Shown piece by piece: positions 44,073 through 54,658 of a stretch of DNA of 64,000 nt. Under the pieces are notes generated by a model. The model was not told the DNA's origin, searched no databases, and saw only the letters and a program-made list of their open reading frames with translations. The DNA comes from Pirellulaceae bacterium (GTDB taxonomy: Bacteria; Planctomycetota; Planctomycetia; Pirellulales; Pirellulaceae): the NCBI GenBank assembly GCA_029243025.1, contig JAQWSU010000047.1, forward strand, positions 1 to 64,000, in the 5' to 3' direction. Position 1 is the stretch's first letter. Each line of letters begins with the position of its first letter. Made by a program: the position numbers and the translations under genes.

Positions 44073-44873
44073 TTACTGCCAACTCTTCAAGATCGCTTCG
44101 GTCACAGCAACCCGTTGGATTGATTTCGCCACTCCCGTTTCCTCGCACGCATCGACAATCGTGCCATTCAGGCGCAGGTCGTGGGAGGCAACTTCAAAAT
44201 GGGTTGGCCGAAAGGAAAGCGTCGTCTCTTGCACACGATCAACGCGTCGGCCGAGAATACTGTCGTGCGGTCCTGTCATCCCGATGTCACACTGAAATGC
44301 CGTTCCGTTTTTCAAGATCTGCTCATCGGCTGTCGGCACATGGGTATGGGTCCCGAGAACGGCCGTGACGCGACCGTCAAGATATCGGCCCATCAGCTGC
44401 ATGTCGCTCGTCGCTTCCGCATGAAAGTCGAGCCAGCGAATCTTAATCTCAGTGGGAATCTCCTCCAAAACTCGGTCAGCAGCTGTCCAGGGACAATCTA
44501 CAGGCCGCATAAAGACGCGTCCTAGCAGGCTAAAGACGGCGATTTGCACACCATTGCGACCGGTGGCCGTCGTCCAGTTTTTTCCTGGAGCAGTCGCCGG
44601 AAAGTTTGCCGGCTTCACAATGGGTTCGTCCGCTTCGAGAATCGTCATGATTTCTCGGCGGCGATAGATGTGATCGCCGAGAGTGATGCAATCAACACCG
44701 GCGTCGATGAGTTCACGATAGATCTGCGGAGTGATCCCGGAACCACCGGAGGCATTTTCACCGTTAGCGATTACAAGGTCGAGCTCTTCGCGTTGCTTCA
44801 AAATCGGGAGGCATTGAGAAACAATTTTGCGTCCAGGTTTCCCAACGATATCCCCGATGTGCAGAATTCGCAC
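44073..44873 (-). CDS. ymdB: YmdB-type metallophosphoesterase
   Basis: The 266-residue protein matches the TIGR00282/YmdB family: RILHIGDIVGKPGR at the start, NGENASGGSGIT near 37, TLGDHIYRR near 64, NFPATAPGKNW, GTHTHVPTADEQIL near 182 and MTGPHDSILG. These hold the metal-binding Asp, Glu, Asn and His residues. YmdB is a di-metal phosphodiesterase reported to hydrolyse cyclic nucleotides. The GTG at 44873 gives the standard N-terminus. It lies 46 bp downstream of rny, a pairing seen in many bacteria. Confidence 0.9.
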   Translation of the reverse strand: MRILHIGDIVGKPGRKIVSQCLPILKQREELDLVIANGENASGGSGITPQIYRELIDAGVDCITLGDHIYRRREIMTILEADEPIVKPANFPATAPGKNWTTATGRNGVQIAVFSLLGRVFMRPVDCPWTAADRVLEEIPTEIKIRWLDFHAEATSDMQLMGRYLDGRVTAVLGTHTHVPTADEQILKNGTAFQCDIGMTGPHDSILGRRVDRVQETTLSFRPTHFEVASHDLRLNGTIVDACEETGVAKSIQRVAVTEAILKSWQ

Positions 44874-44919
44874 GTGGATGTCTCTCTTTGCAGATCTTTT
44901 TCGACAGAACAATTAGCAA

Positions 44920-46476
44920 TTAACGAGCAATCTCAGTGAACCTTGATTCACGCACAACGGTAATCTTGATTTCTCCAGGATAGGTCAAACGTTCTTCGAA
45001 AGCTTTCGCGATATCGTGGGAGATTTTGGACGCCGCCTCGTCACTTGTCTCCCTTGCATTGGCAATGACGCGCAACTCACGTCCCGCTTGAATGGCAAAC
45101 GCTTGGTCAACACCGCTAAACTCGTTCGCGATCGACTCCAATTCTTCCATACGTTTGATGTATCTTTCCAACGTTTCACGTCGAGCCCCCGGTCGTGAAG
45201 CACTGCAAGCATCGGCAGTTGCAACAAGCACCGTGTAGGGGTGTTCAACAACGATCTCATCATGATGTCCCAAGGCAGCATGCACGACCTCCGGACCTTC
45301 GCCCGACCGCTTGAGCAAATCGGCACCAATCTTCGGATGTCCACCTTCCATCTCATGATCTGCCGCTTTCCCGATGTCGTGCAACAAACCACAACGACGA
45401 GCGATTTGGCCATCAAGTCCGACCATTTCAGCGAGCATGCCGGCCAAGAAGGCAACTTCGATCGAATGCCGCAGCACGTTTTGGCTGTAACTTGTGCGAA
45501 AACAAAGTCGGCCAAGCATGCTCACGATGCGCGGATTCAAACCATGTACATCGGCCTCATGTGCCGCCTCTTCCCCCTGCTTCTCGATGTACTGCTCAAT
45601 TTCTTTGGTCGTTTCAGCAACAACCTCTTCAATTCTGGAGGGATGAATCCGACCATCCGCAATCAGTTTGATCAATGATTGACGTGCGATTTCACGTCGC
45701 ACAGGATCAAAGGCACTTACGATCACCACACCGGGGGTATCATCGATGATCACATCAACACCCGTCTCTTTTTCAAAAGATCGGATATTACGGCCTTCTC
45801 GTCCGATGATGCGTCCCTTCATTTCATCGTTGGGAATATCCACGCTACTGGTGGTCGATTCGGCCGTATGAGCTGCGGCATAACGTTGCAGCGTGGTGAT
45901 CAGCAGTTCGCGGGCTTTCTCGCGACAGGTTTCCTCCACCTTTTTTTGGTGACGCATAATGATGGCACCCGTTTCCTGTTGCAGCTCTTTCTCAAGCATT
46001 TCCAACAGGCGACCGGTCGCCTCGTCGCGATTCAAACCACTTAGCTCATGCAACGTTTGTCGCTGCAAGTCCAACAACTTTCCTAAATCGTTATTGCGTT
46101 TATCGGTATCGTTAATCTTTTCCGTTAGGCGGCGTTGGGTCGCCTCGACGATCCGCTCCTGCTTGCGGAGATGCTCGGTCTGCTGCTCCGTGGCTTCCTG
46201 CCGTTTGTCAAGCGAGCGTTCTCGATCACGCAATTGGTCGCGGCTCTTGTTCAACTCGCTATCCATATCGGCTTTTTGCTGAATACTTGCCTCCTTGATC
46301 TCCAGCTCCGCCTCCTTCATGCGATTTGTTGCTTCGACACGTGCGCTACCCAAAATCAATTGAGCTTCCGACTCGGCATCTCTCCTTCGTAAACGATCAA
46401 GGAGTTTCACGAACAGAAAAGCGAGCGTCGCTCCGACCACACTGCTGATCGCTCCGACTACGACGGGATGCATCAC
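44920..46476 (-). CDS. rny: Ribonuclease Y
   Basis: The 518-residue enzyme has an N-terminal membrane anchor ([20 protein letters not shown]), a coiled coil of about 160 residues, a KH domain with [20 protein letters not shown] near 220, and an HD domain with [16 protein letters not shown] and the metal-binding [10 protein letters not shown] near 365. RNase Y is a membrane-bound endoribonuclease that starts mRNA decay. Length and domains are typical. The start ATG at 46476 is preceded by AGAAGGAGAAGGGTG. Confidence 0.96.
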   Translation of the reverse strand: MMHPVVVGAISSVVGATLAFLFVKLLDRLRRRDAESEAQLILGSARVEATNRMKEAELEIKEASIQQKADMDSELNKSRDQLRDRERSLDKRQEATEQQTEHLRKQERIVEATQRRLTEKINDTDKRNNDLGKLLDLQRQTLHELSGLNRDEATGRLLEMLEKELQQETGAIIMRHQKKVEETCREKARELLITTLQRYAAAHTAESTTSSVDIPNDEMKGRIIGREGRNIRSFEKETGVDVIIDDTPGVVIVSAFDPVRREIARQSLIKLIADGRIHPSRIEEVVAETTKEIEQYIEKQGEEAAHEADVHGLNPRIVSMLGRLCFRTSYSQNVLRHSIEVAFLAGMLAEMVGLDGQIARRCGLLHDIGKAADHEMEGGHPKIGADLLKRSGEGPEVVHAALGHHDEIVVEHPYTVLVATADACSASRPGARRETLERYIKRMEELESIANEFSGVDQAFAIQAGRELRVIANARETSDEAASKISHDIAKAFEERLTYPGEIKITVVRESRFTEIAR

Positions 46477-47421
46477 CCTTCTCCTTCTCCAATTATCAGG
46501 ATATGTCTGAAGTCATGATCGAACGCGGAGAAGCCGCTGCCCAGATAATTGAGCGAACAACAAGCCCGTGCGAAGAAGAAAATCGCGACGGATTCAGCGA
46601 GACTTTGACGGAGAACGAGCCCAACAATTAACGCAAATACCGCGTGTGTGTTATCCATAATCGCGCAGGGTGTGCGCGCAAGCCAACGATGTTCCAATGA
46701 ACTTTTTGAGGCCAAAACGATGGAGCCAATGGGAACACCAACATCCACCGCCATTCAAGCTGGCGACGGACGCAACCAAAAAGATAATGGCAATCCCCAA
46801 GGCTGTCGTACAAAAGATCTTTCAGCAGCCACCGGCTGTGCTCCAACGTCTTGACCACCAAGAGGCAGCATCGGCACAGGGACTGGATCAACCAGACGCA
46901 CAACAAAATCACACAACGTTCAATCAACGTTTGTTGGTTCAAGGCTTGTTTCCCGATCATGTTTCCATGTCGTTGCTGAACCGTCCGATCACCCGCTAAC
47001 CGCGACGATCGACTGTTACTAATTCTGTAGTCTCAAAGAGGTTGAAACGAACGAACACCTCAACCCCCAGAGCTACTATCGTAACAAAGCGGGGGTGATC
47101 TGCAACGCGGCGGGTCGCTTGTCGATACGTTTTTTAACAGCCGAAGAGGGCTCAACCGTTAATCTCGGCTTCCTTACACAATCGGCACCAGACCCACCGG
47201 CGCGGCAGAAAAGAAAACGAACCACTACCGCATCAACCGCCTTTCCTAGGTAAACCCCCTAAAAGATTTAATCGATTAATTCCAACGGCGAGCCGTGAAA
47301 ATGGCCATCAGCCGACCCAATCACTCGGAGCGTTCTTGACTTCGTGGACAAGGAGCCTTACCACGGCGAAAGATGCAAATCCCTCGTAACGGGCTCCTCG
47401 GCCCCCAAACTCGGTTACCCC
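46477..47421. other. Long spacer between rny and tilS, no gene recognised
   Basis: This 945-bp stretch contains open frames on both strands (for example 46628-46960 minus and 46670-46999 plus), but they overlap each other, have no ribosome-binding sites and look like no family. A short stem (GGTTGA/TCAACC) lies near 47040-47065. It is large enough for an RNA gene, but no 6S, RNase P, SRP or tmRNA signature was found by eye. Confidence 0.5.
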
Positions 47422-48453
47422 ATGTCTGCTGACGATTCAAGTGAAACGGTCAATCACCACTTTGCCGAGCGACTCAAAGCCGATTGGCCACCGGCAAACT
47501 GGAATAACTCGAACGTGATTATTGCCGTCTCGGGCGGCCCCGACAGTACGGCACTTTTGCATGGAATTTCGCAACTACAGCCACACCGAGAACGCCTTTT
47601 CGCAGCCCATTTCAACCATCAACTCCGCGGGGAGGCTTCCCTTGCAGACCAATATTTTGTGGAGGCTTGCTGCCGCAAGCTGCAAATCCAATGCGTGGTT
47701 GGCCTTGCCGATCCAAGCGAGTTTGAGCAGCATCGATCGGGAGAAGGTATCGAGTCGGCAGCCCGCCAACTTCGCTATCGTTTTTTAACCACCACGGCCA
47801 AAAAGCTGGGGGCCCGCTTCATTACCACCGGCCACACGGCGGATGATCGAATCGAAACCGTTCTTCATCACATCCTGCGCGGAACCGGATTGGCGGGGCT
47901 TGCAGGCATTCCTCGAGTTCGAGTGATCCACGAGGCGGTCACGCTCATCCGACCGCTATTGTCAATGCAACGATCCGACATCCTGGAGTACCTGAGTGAT
48001 TTAGGAGAAGAACCACAGTTCGACGAGGCCAACCTCGAAACCTGCTTTACGCGCAATCGCATTCGCTTGAATCTGCTGCCTCAATTGGAACGAGAATTTA
48101 ATCCCGAAGTCCGATCCGCGCTGCTTCGATTGGCGCAAATCGCCGAGGAGGCCCAATCTACCCTGCACCAAATCGCAGCGGACCTACTCGATGCGGCCAC
48201 AGAAAAGATTGCCTCAAACGAAACCACCCTTAATACCGCCTATTTTGAATCAATCTCAGACCATTTGCGGCGAGAATGCTTTGTTTGCCTCTGGCAACGC
48301 CAGGGGTGGCCCTTGCAATCCATGCAGTTTCGTCACTGGCAACAATTGGCCGATCTCTCCAGTTCGAGCGGTTCCACCAGCTTCTGCCAGTTTCCGGGGG
48401 GGATTTCTGGACAGCGTATCGAGAATTTGCTGCGGCTCACGGCAACTCGTTAG
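47422..48453 (+). CDS. tilS: tRNA(Ile)-lysidine synthase
   Basis: The 343-residue product has the PP-loop motif VIIAVSGGPDSTALLHG near residue 32, AAHFNHQLRG near 62, the ESAARQLRYRFL motif, and TTGHTADDRIETVLHHILRGTG near 136. TilS attaches lysine to C34 of tRNA-Ile(CAU) so that AUA is read as Ile. An in-frame start exists at 47344, but the ATG at 47422 fits the family. The C-terminal substrate-binding domain is short compared with E. coli TilS (432). Confidence 0.92.
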   Translation: MSADDSSETVNHHFAERLKADWPPANWNNSNVIIAVSGGPDSTALLHGISQLQPHRERLFAAHFNHQLRGEASLADQYFVEACCRKLQIQCVVGLADPSEFEQHRSGEGIESAARQLRYRFLTTTAKKLGARFITTGHTADDRIETVLHHILRGTGLAGLAGIPRVRVIHEAVTLIRPLLSMQRSDILEYLSDLGEEPQFDEANLETCFTRNRIRLNLLPQLEREFNPEVRSALLRLAQIAEEAQSTLHQIAADLLDAATEKIASNETTLNTAYFESISDHLRRECFVCLWQRQGWPLQSMQFRHWQQLADLSSSSGSTSFCQFPGGISGQRIENLLRLTATR

Positions 48454-48996
48454 TTGCCCAATTTTGGTTTACACGATATGCCATCGCGGTATACTATGCG
48501 GCTTTATCGTGCGAAGGGGTACTGTGAAGGCGGCTGCACCCAACCAAAGCGAAATCCATACCTTGTCGAATCAGAGGTTCGACGAGACGGCCTACGGCCT
48601 GGCTAGATGGCGGTCGCTTTTCAACCCGTTCAGTTTCAATCTGCCATGGCCCATATCACGGAGGAATCAAGGTCTTTAAAGATGGTTCAAGGTCAAGCTG
48701 AAATCACCGCACCGAATGCGTACCGATTGATACACGCCGAATTCGTTGCTATTCACCGTATCTCAGCTCGGACAGATGAGCGGTGTGCCGGCTTCACCGG
48801 TCTTCTTGTCTTGAGATCATTGTCGGCGGCATGATTGTAGACAAGATGTATGGTTTTGATCGATGTACTGTTTGGCAGAATACTGTTTGGCAGAATTCAA
48901 ATCACCTTTGGGCGACTCAACAACTCTTACACCAACCATTCGACTGAGATTTTCGGAGCCCGCTTCCACTGCTTTATTAAAAATAGGTAACCAAGC
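48454..48996. other. Spacer between tilS and MFS gene
   Basis: This 543-bp spacer contains the 15-bp duplication at 48866-48895 and should hold the MFS promoter. Short open frames in it have no supporting features. Confidence 0.5.
48866..48895. repeat. 15-bp perfect tandem duplication
   Basis: The unit tactgtttggcagaa occurs twice in direct succession, 102 bp before the start of the MFS transporter gene. Confidence 0.9.
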
Positions 48997-50574
48997 ATGT
49001 CAGATACAAACGCGAACCAGACCGAACAAGAAACAAACATGTTTTTGTTTTGGGGCTGCTTCATTGCACTTATTACAACAGCATTCGGATTCATTACCCG
49101 GATGTTTCTATTGGATGACCCAGCGATTATCGAAACGCTAGGACTCGATCCCGCACAAGTCGGTGCCTACAAGGGGATTCAAGTTTGGCCCTTTGCTTTG
49201 AGTATCATCATTTTCAGCCTGATCATCGACAAGGTCGGCTACAAGTTCTCCATGGTGTTCGCCTTCATCTGTCAGTTTATCTGGGCAGTGATGGGCGTTT
49301 TCGCGCTGTCAACACTCGACTCCGATCCAGAAAGAGCCAAACTTCTCATCTATTGGGGTGGACTGATTCTCGCGTTGGGCAACGGAACCGTTGAGGCGTT
49401 TATTAACCCTGTCGTTGCCACAATGTTCGATAAAGACAAAACCAAATGGTTGAACATCCTGCACGCAGGATGGCCCGGAGGCTTAGTCGTCGCAGGTGTC
49501 CTGACCATTGTGATGGAATCGATGGATCTTGAATGGAAATACAAGCTGGCGACGATCGCCATTCCAGCAGTGATTTATTTCATCATGCTGATCAAAGTCC
49601 AATTCCCCAAACAAGAACGTGTTGCAGCGGGTATTAGCTATAAGGAAATGCTCTCCGAATTCGGCATCTTAGGAGCTGCCGTTGTGGGCTTCTTGGTGAC
49701 GCTCCAACTCATGGACTTTTTCCCAGACGGAAACAAAGCGATTTTCATCGGGATTGGTGTCGCCATGGTTGTGTCTTTCGGCGTGTACACGAAGAGTCTT
49801 GGCCGTCCTCTGATGTTTGTTTTGATTCTGATCATGATGCCTCTGGCGACGACCGAAATCGGCACCGATGGCTGGATCTCGGGTATTATGACGAATGCGG
49901 TGACATTCCACGCTGGGTGGATTTTGGTTTACACATCATTCATCATGATGGTTTTACGCTTCTTCGCCGGTCCCATCGTGCACAATCTTTCTGCCCTGGG
50001 ACTCTTGATGGTTAGTTGCGTCTTGGCAATCGCAGGCCTGTGGTCTCTTTCTATCGCAGAAGGAGTCGCAATCGTTTTCGCAGCAGCAACGTTGTACGCC
50101 CTCGGAAAAACCTTCTTTTGGCCGACCATGCTCGGTATTGTCTCGGAGCAAACACCTCGAGGCGGCGCCTTGACCCTGAATGCGATTTCAGGAATCGGAA
50201 TGCTGGCTGTCGGCACCCTCGGCTTTCCCCTCATCGGCGCGCTTCAAACCGACAAAGAATTCGAGGCGGTTAAACCGTACATCCAAAACGTCAAAGAGGG
50301 CGATGTACTGACCGAAAAACGCATCTACGAGATTATCAAATACAAAACTCTGGATTTAGAAAAAGTTGATGAGTTGGTAGTCAGCAAGGCACCCGATGCA
50401 GATCGAGCCAAGCTCAAAGAAGAAATCGAAAAGGCCAGCGCTGGAAGTGGACAAAAAGCACTTGCCAGCATGGTGATTTTTCCGCTGATCATGTTGTTCT
50501 GCTACATCCTGATTTGGTTCTACTTCAAATCAAAGGGGGGCTATAAGCCAGTGTCCCTCAGCGACGGACATTAA
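48997..50574 (+). CDS. MFS transporter with large soluble insertion
   Basis: The 525-residue protein has about twelve hydrophobic segments and major-facilitator features, including IIDKVGYKFSMV in the 2-3 loop and NILHAGWPGGLVVAG near residue 150. Between the penultimate and last membrane segments there is a charged, helical insert of about 65 residues (about 425-490). The substrate cannot be read; the family resembles sugar transporters, but this is weak. AGGTAA lies before the ATG at 48997, and a strong terminator follows the gene. Confidence 0.8.
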   Translation: MSDTNANQTEQETNMFLFWGCFIALITTAFGFITRMFLLDDPAIIETLGLDPAQVGAYKGIQVWPFALSIIIFSLIIDKVGYKFSMVFAFICQFIWAVMGVFALSTLDSDPERAKLLIYWGGLILALGNGTVEAFINPVVATMFDKDKTKWLNILHAGWPGGLVVAGVLTIVMESMDLEWKYKLATIAIPAVIYFIMLIKVQFPKQERVAAGISYKEMLSEFGILGAAVVGFLVTLQLMDFFPDGNKAIFIGIGVAMVVSFGVYTKSLGRPLMFVLILIMMPLATTEIGTDGWISGIMTNAVTFHAGWILVYTSFIMMVLRFFAGPIVHNLSALGLLMVSCVLAIAGLWSLSIAEGVAIVFAAATLYALGKTFFWPTMLGIVSEQTPRGGALTLNAISGIGMLAVGTLGFPLIGALQTDKEFEAVKPYIQNVKEGDVLTEKRIYEIIKYKTLDLEKVDELVVSKAPDADRAKLKEEIEKASAGSGQKALASMVIFPLIMLFCYILIWFYFKSKGGYKPVSLSDGH

Positions 50575-50645
50575 TGAAGAGTCTGCCCGATTCATTCGTT
50601 TCCAATCTGGAAAGCTTGAAAAAGGCTGGCACCTTTCATCAACTC

Positions 50646-50677
50646 AAGGGACTCCCATGCGGAGTCCCTTTTTTTTT
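50646..50677 (+). terminator. Rho-independent terminator of the MFS gene
   Basis: AAGGGACTCC and GGAGTCCCTT form a perfect 10-bp stem around CATGC, and the stem runs into nine consecutive T residues. It lies 71 bp after the MFS stop codon. Confidence 0.93.
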
Positions 50678-51253
50678 CTGACCACCAAATTCAGTTATGA
50701 GAACTCATCTTTTGAAAGCACCCGACTGTCACTCGCAATGTGACCCATTGGGGTGAGTGTTTTGTGCCGTTCCAACCAACTGCAATTCGCTCGGCTTCAC
50801 GCTCGATCGCATGACACTCCGTTCGGATGCAATGATTCTGACAGAAATGGCAATCATGCTCCCTATCGCTAGCACTCTACTTCAAATCGGTGGAGGGTGA
50901 TCAACCAAGCTCGATCGAGCAAGAAGATGCTCAAACATCAACAGCAGTGGCAAACAAGATGCCCCTAAGCCATCCCCACGGAGAGCGACTTTTTTTGCGT
51001 CCCTTTCCCCGGCTAAGTTTGCGCCCATTTTTTTCGATCCGGCCAAGTTGGTCCCCGACTCGATGAATTGCCACCGTAATTGATCGCTTCGGCCGTCCAG
51101 CGGACGCTATCAATGCTGAGACATCACTCCAGGCCGTCTTGACGTCTCGGTCTCTCTCCAATTACCATCCCCCGCCAATTTGTCGTGAATCAAGGACATT
51201 GAATCACGACGGAACACACTGACAACCACATTCCACCACCAAGGAACCGACCC
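50678..51253. other. Spacer upstream of the AsmA-like gene, with inverted repeat
   Basis: The 576-bp spacer has an imperfect inverted repeat at 50730-50759 (CACTC...CAATG TGACC CATTG...GAGTG) that could be a regulator site or RNA hairpin. A minus-strand frame at 50931-51161 has no supporting features. Nothing else was recognised. Confidence 0.45.
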
Positions 51254-54200
51254 ATCATTGGGCGATTAATACGATTCTGTTGGTCAATTCTTTCGTGGCT
51301 AGCGCTCATCGGGCTTGCCGCTGCAGTTCTTGGTGCGCTGTACCTCTACCACTATGGCGAAGATGAGCTGCGAGCCCATTTGCTCAAAAAGCTCAACGAT
51401 CACTACCCTGGCATGTCGATCAGCATCGGCTCCACGGAACTGATTTCCAATCAGGGCATTCTGATCCGCAAGTTTTCCATCTCGCAGCCGCATCCTGATT
51501 CGGGTGAGCTATCCTCTTTGATTTTTGTCGATCAGATCAAGGTTCAATGCGACCCGGCATTGGATGACCTATTACAAGGTCGTATTAGCGTCCAGAACGT
51601 CACCGTCGACGGCTTGTCAGCGCAGTTAATTCGTGAGCGAGACCAAAGCTGGAATCTCTCCAAGCTTTTGCCGCTACCGCGTTTCAATCCTGAACAGATT
51701 AAACTGCCGACGTTGACAATCGTGAATGGCACCATCGAAGTCACCGATCTTTCACGGTCGCAACCCACGATCAAATGCGAAAACGTCGATTTACAGGTGA
51801 ACCTCACTCGAGTGTTGGATGATCTGCAACAGCCCACCGAACATGTGATTGCGATGTTCTCGGGTAAGTTGGCGACTCCATTTTGTCGTCATATCGAGCT
51901 TGAAGGTGCGGCAACAACCGCGCATGGAGGTTGGCAAGTTTCGGGCAACATGCAGGAAATCGAATGGTCACCGGAACTGGCGACCACCTTACCATTCGCT
52001 ATGAGCGAGGAAATCCAATCCGGGCTGCGAGCCGAGGCTCAGGTTACCTTTCATGTATCGAGAGCATCTGCAAACGCGCCGCCCCAATTTGAGCTTGACG
52101 GGATTGTGACACAAGGCCAATGGCATCCACCTCGTCTCCCCCAACCGGTTACCAACGTGACGGGGGAATTTCAAGTCAACAATCAAGGCGTGGTCGTTCG
52201 TCGACTGTCAGCAAGTTTAGGTGAAGGTCGGATTCGGACCGAACTGCACATTAACGGATTCGACTTCCAACACCCCTATGCATTTTCGTTAACAGCAAAA
52301 GAATTCCCGGTGACACGACGATTAATCGAAGCGTTACCCCAATCACTTCAAGCAACGTGGGAGAAATATCAGCCAATTGGAACGGTGAGTGGCCAAATCC
52401 AGATCACCCACGACGGCCGCACCACGGATTATGATGCGGACGTAACATGCCACAACCTCAAGCTGACTCATTACAAATACCGATATCCGATCACTAATTG
52501 CCAAGGCCATGCGAAATTTCGTGATGGCGTTTTCGGTTTCAATCTCGAAGGGCTCGCCGGAACAACTCCCATTACAATTAATGGATCGATGCGTAATCCG
52601 GGACCGCAATCGCTTGGCTATTGCGAAATCAGCACGCGAGGCTGGAAACCGATTGACGACATGTTGATTCGAGCGCTGCCCCCCAAAGCGCAACAATTCG
52701 CCCACAAGTTACAGCTGAGAGGCAATGTGGGCTTTTGGATTCGCTTGGAGCGGGAAGACCCCTCGCTGCCGGCCCCCAAACCTCATTTAATCGTGGCGCT
52801 CAATGAGGGCTGGATCAACTATGAGATGTTTCCTTATCCGATCAGTGACATTCGCGGTCGCATTGTTCTTAAGAATGGGAACTGGAAAATCGAGGAAGAA
52901 TTCAAAGGCTGGAACGACGGATGTGAAATTCGATGCCAAGGCGGTTGGGACGCCGCTTTGACCGACCGACCGCTTAAGCTCGATTTTTTCGCAAACAATG
53001 TCACACTTGACAACGAGCTCAAACGAGCCTTGCGGCCCAACGCTCAACAAGTCTGGGACGGCCTCCGACCGCATGGAGCACTGGAAGAGCTCAAAATCCA
53101 ACTACGAATGTCGGATCGTTCCCCTGACATTTCTCTCGACATCAACGCGTTACAACGTTCGACAAAGAATCGCCCCGAGCAACGACAAGAGTTAGCCATT
53201 CAACCGACTTGGTTTCCTTACCGCATGGGAGATGTCAGCGGACTCGCCCACTGGCGTGACGGAGAGCTTACCGTGCAACGACTTGTTGCCAAACACAACG
53301 ATACAACGTTGCGAGCTAATCTAAGTGGAACCACTTCGGCCACGGGCGCCTGGCAAATCAACCTGACTGATGTTGCCGTCGACAATCTCCAACTGGACAA
53401 CGACCTGACCCATGCACTGCCCAAACGCGCGTCCAGCGCAATCAATCAGATTGGTGCCAATGGCCTGTTCGCTATCCATGGCGCGGTAATCTTCGCCAAG
53501 AAACATGGGGACGCACCGCTCGAATCCAGCTGGGACGTCGCCCTGCAATTGGAACAAGCGAGTCTGCATGCAGGACAGCCTTTGACGAATATTTTTGGCG
53601 AGATCAACCTGCGAGGTAGCGGACTGGGACAGCAATTTTGGTCACGCGGAGTCGTGAACATTGATTCGATGCTCTGTCGCAACATTCAGCTGACTGAGCT
53701 TCAAGGACCGATTTGGCTCGACTCAACTCGGCTCGCAATCGGTCGACGTGTGCCGCCAGCCGATCGCCAAGCTCCCAGCCAACCTTTGCTCGCCAAATTG
53801 TATGGCGGCCGCATCGCTGCCGATCTCGAAGTGACGCTGGCAGAGCATGCGAATTTTGCCACCCGCATTCAAATCAACAGCGCCGACGTCGCAACCATGG
53901 GACGTGATCTGCAAATCGGATCTGGTAATCTCTCAGGAAAAGCCTTTGCTGAACTGGTCATGACTGGCTCCACTCGCGGAAAACATACTTTCAATGGACA
54001 AGGCTCTCTACAACTTCGAGATGCCAACATGTACGAACTGCCTATCGTCTTAGCGGTGCTTAGCCGCATGAGTTCAGGAAAGTCAGACAACACCGCCTTC
54101 ACGAACAGCGATATCGCATATCGTATTAGTAACGGCTACGTTTACTTCGATCGTTTCGACCTGAGCGGTGATGCCATCACCTTGAAGGGCATTGGCGAAA

Positions 54201-54469
54201 TGAGTCTAGAACGCAAACTAAATCTCGACTTCTACAGTATCGTCGGCCGCGAACAGCTTTGGAGCCCAATCGTACGACCCTTCTTGGGCGAAGCCAGTCG
54301 CCAATTCCTGCAAATCCATGTTGATGGCACGCTTGACAATCCCGTCACAAGACAAGAGGTACTGCCGGGCCTGAATGAAACGCTGCAACAATTGTTCCCG
54401 GAACAGATCGCCCCAACGCAGGAATCCCGCACGTCGGCCAGTCCAAGCATTCTCGGACGATGGAAATGA
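51254..54469 (+). CDS. Large AsmA/YhdP-like envelope protein
   Basis: Read from 51254, the product is about 1071 residues: a basic N-terminus, a membrane anchor at about 12-34 (FCWSILSWLALIGLAAAVLG), then a long periplasmic beta-rich region. The C-terminal AsmA-like domain reads DLQIGSGNLSGKAFAELVM, QGSLQLRDANMYELPIVLAV and LKGIGEMSLERKLNLDFYSI. Members of this group are thought to move lipids between the membranes of diderms. The anchor cannot be reached from ATG, GTG or TTG: the first such codon is TTG at 51380, after the anchor. AAGGA at 51241 points to ATC 51254 or ATT 51257 as start. Confidence 0.82.
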   Translation: MIGRLIRFCWSILSWLALIGLAAAVLGALYLYHYGEDELRAHLLKKLNDHYPGMSISIGSTELISNQGILIRKFSISQPHPDSGELSSLIFVDQIKVQCDPALDDLLQGRISVQNVTVDGLSAQLIRERDQSWNLSKLLPLPRFNPEQIKLPTLTIVNGTIEVTDLSRSQPTIKCENVDLQVNLTRVLDDLQQPTEHVIAMFSGKLATPFCRHIELEGAATTAHGGWQVSGNMQEIEWSPELATTLPFAMSEEIQSGLRAEAQVTFHVSRASANAPPQFELDGIVTQGQWHPPRLPQPVTNVTGEFQVNNQGVVVRRLSASLGEGRIRTELHINGFDFQHPYAFSLTAKEFPVTRRLIEALPQSLQATWEKYQPIGTVSGQIQITHDGRTTDYDADVTCHNLKLTHYKYRYPITNCQGHAKFRDGVFGFNLEGLAGTTPITINGSMRNPGPQSLGYCEISTRGWKPIDDMLIRALPPKAQQFAHKLQLRGNVGFWIRLEREDPSLPAPKPHLIVALNEGWINYEMFPYPISDIRGRIVLKNGNWKIEEEFKGWNDGCEIRCQGGWDAALTDRPLKLDFFANNVTLDNELKRALRPNAQQVWDGLRPHGALEELKIQLRMSDRSPDISLDINALQRSTKNRPEQRQELAIQPTWFPYRMGDVSGLAHWRDGELTVQRLVAKHNDTTLRANLSGTTSATGAWQINLTDVAVDNLQLDNDLTHALPKRASSAINQIGANGLFAIHGAVIFAKKHGDAPLESSWDVALQLEQASLHAGQPLTNIFGEINLRGSGLGQQFWSRGVVNIDSMLCRNIQLTELQGPIWLDSTRLAIGRRVPPADRQAPSQPLLAKLYGGRIAADLEVTLAEHANFATRIQINSADVATMGRDLQIGSGNLSGKAFAELVMTGSTRGKHTFNGQGSLQLRDANMYELPIVLAVLSRMSSGKSDNTAFTNSDIAYRISNGYVYFDRFDLSGDAITLKGIGEMSLERKLNLDFYSIVGREQLWSPIVRPFLGEASRQFLQIHVDGTLDNPVTRQEVLPGLNETLQQLFPEQIAPTQESRTSASPSILGRWK

Positions 54470-54658
54470 CCAATCGGTTGGCTTCAACCTGATCCCATCC
54501 CCGTTTTGGCTCGTGCAGTGTTGGCTGATCAGCGAGTCGACATTTACTCAGACGGTATTGCGTTGAATGGTCGAAAGCATTAAACGGACTGCTTGGTAGG
54601 CCGCGCAAGGATGCTAGCGGTCGCCCTCTCATCCTTGTTTTCGATTAAGGTCACTCGA

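Noticed and set aside
46628-46999. Overlapping 110-codon frames on both strands upstream of rny
   Set aside because: They overlap each other, lack ribosome-binding sites and resemble no known protein, including ZapA, which was considered because of its usual position.
48540-48600. tRNA-like GGTTCGA in the tilS-MFS spacer
   Set aside because: No acceptor, D or anticodon arm could be fitted around it; it forms only a short hairpin.
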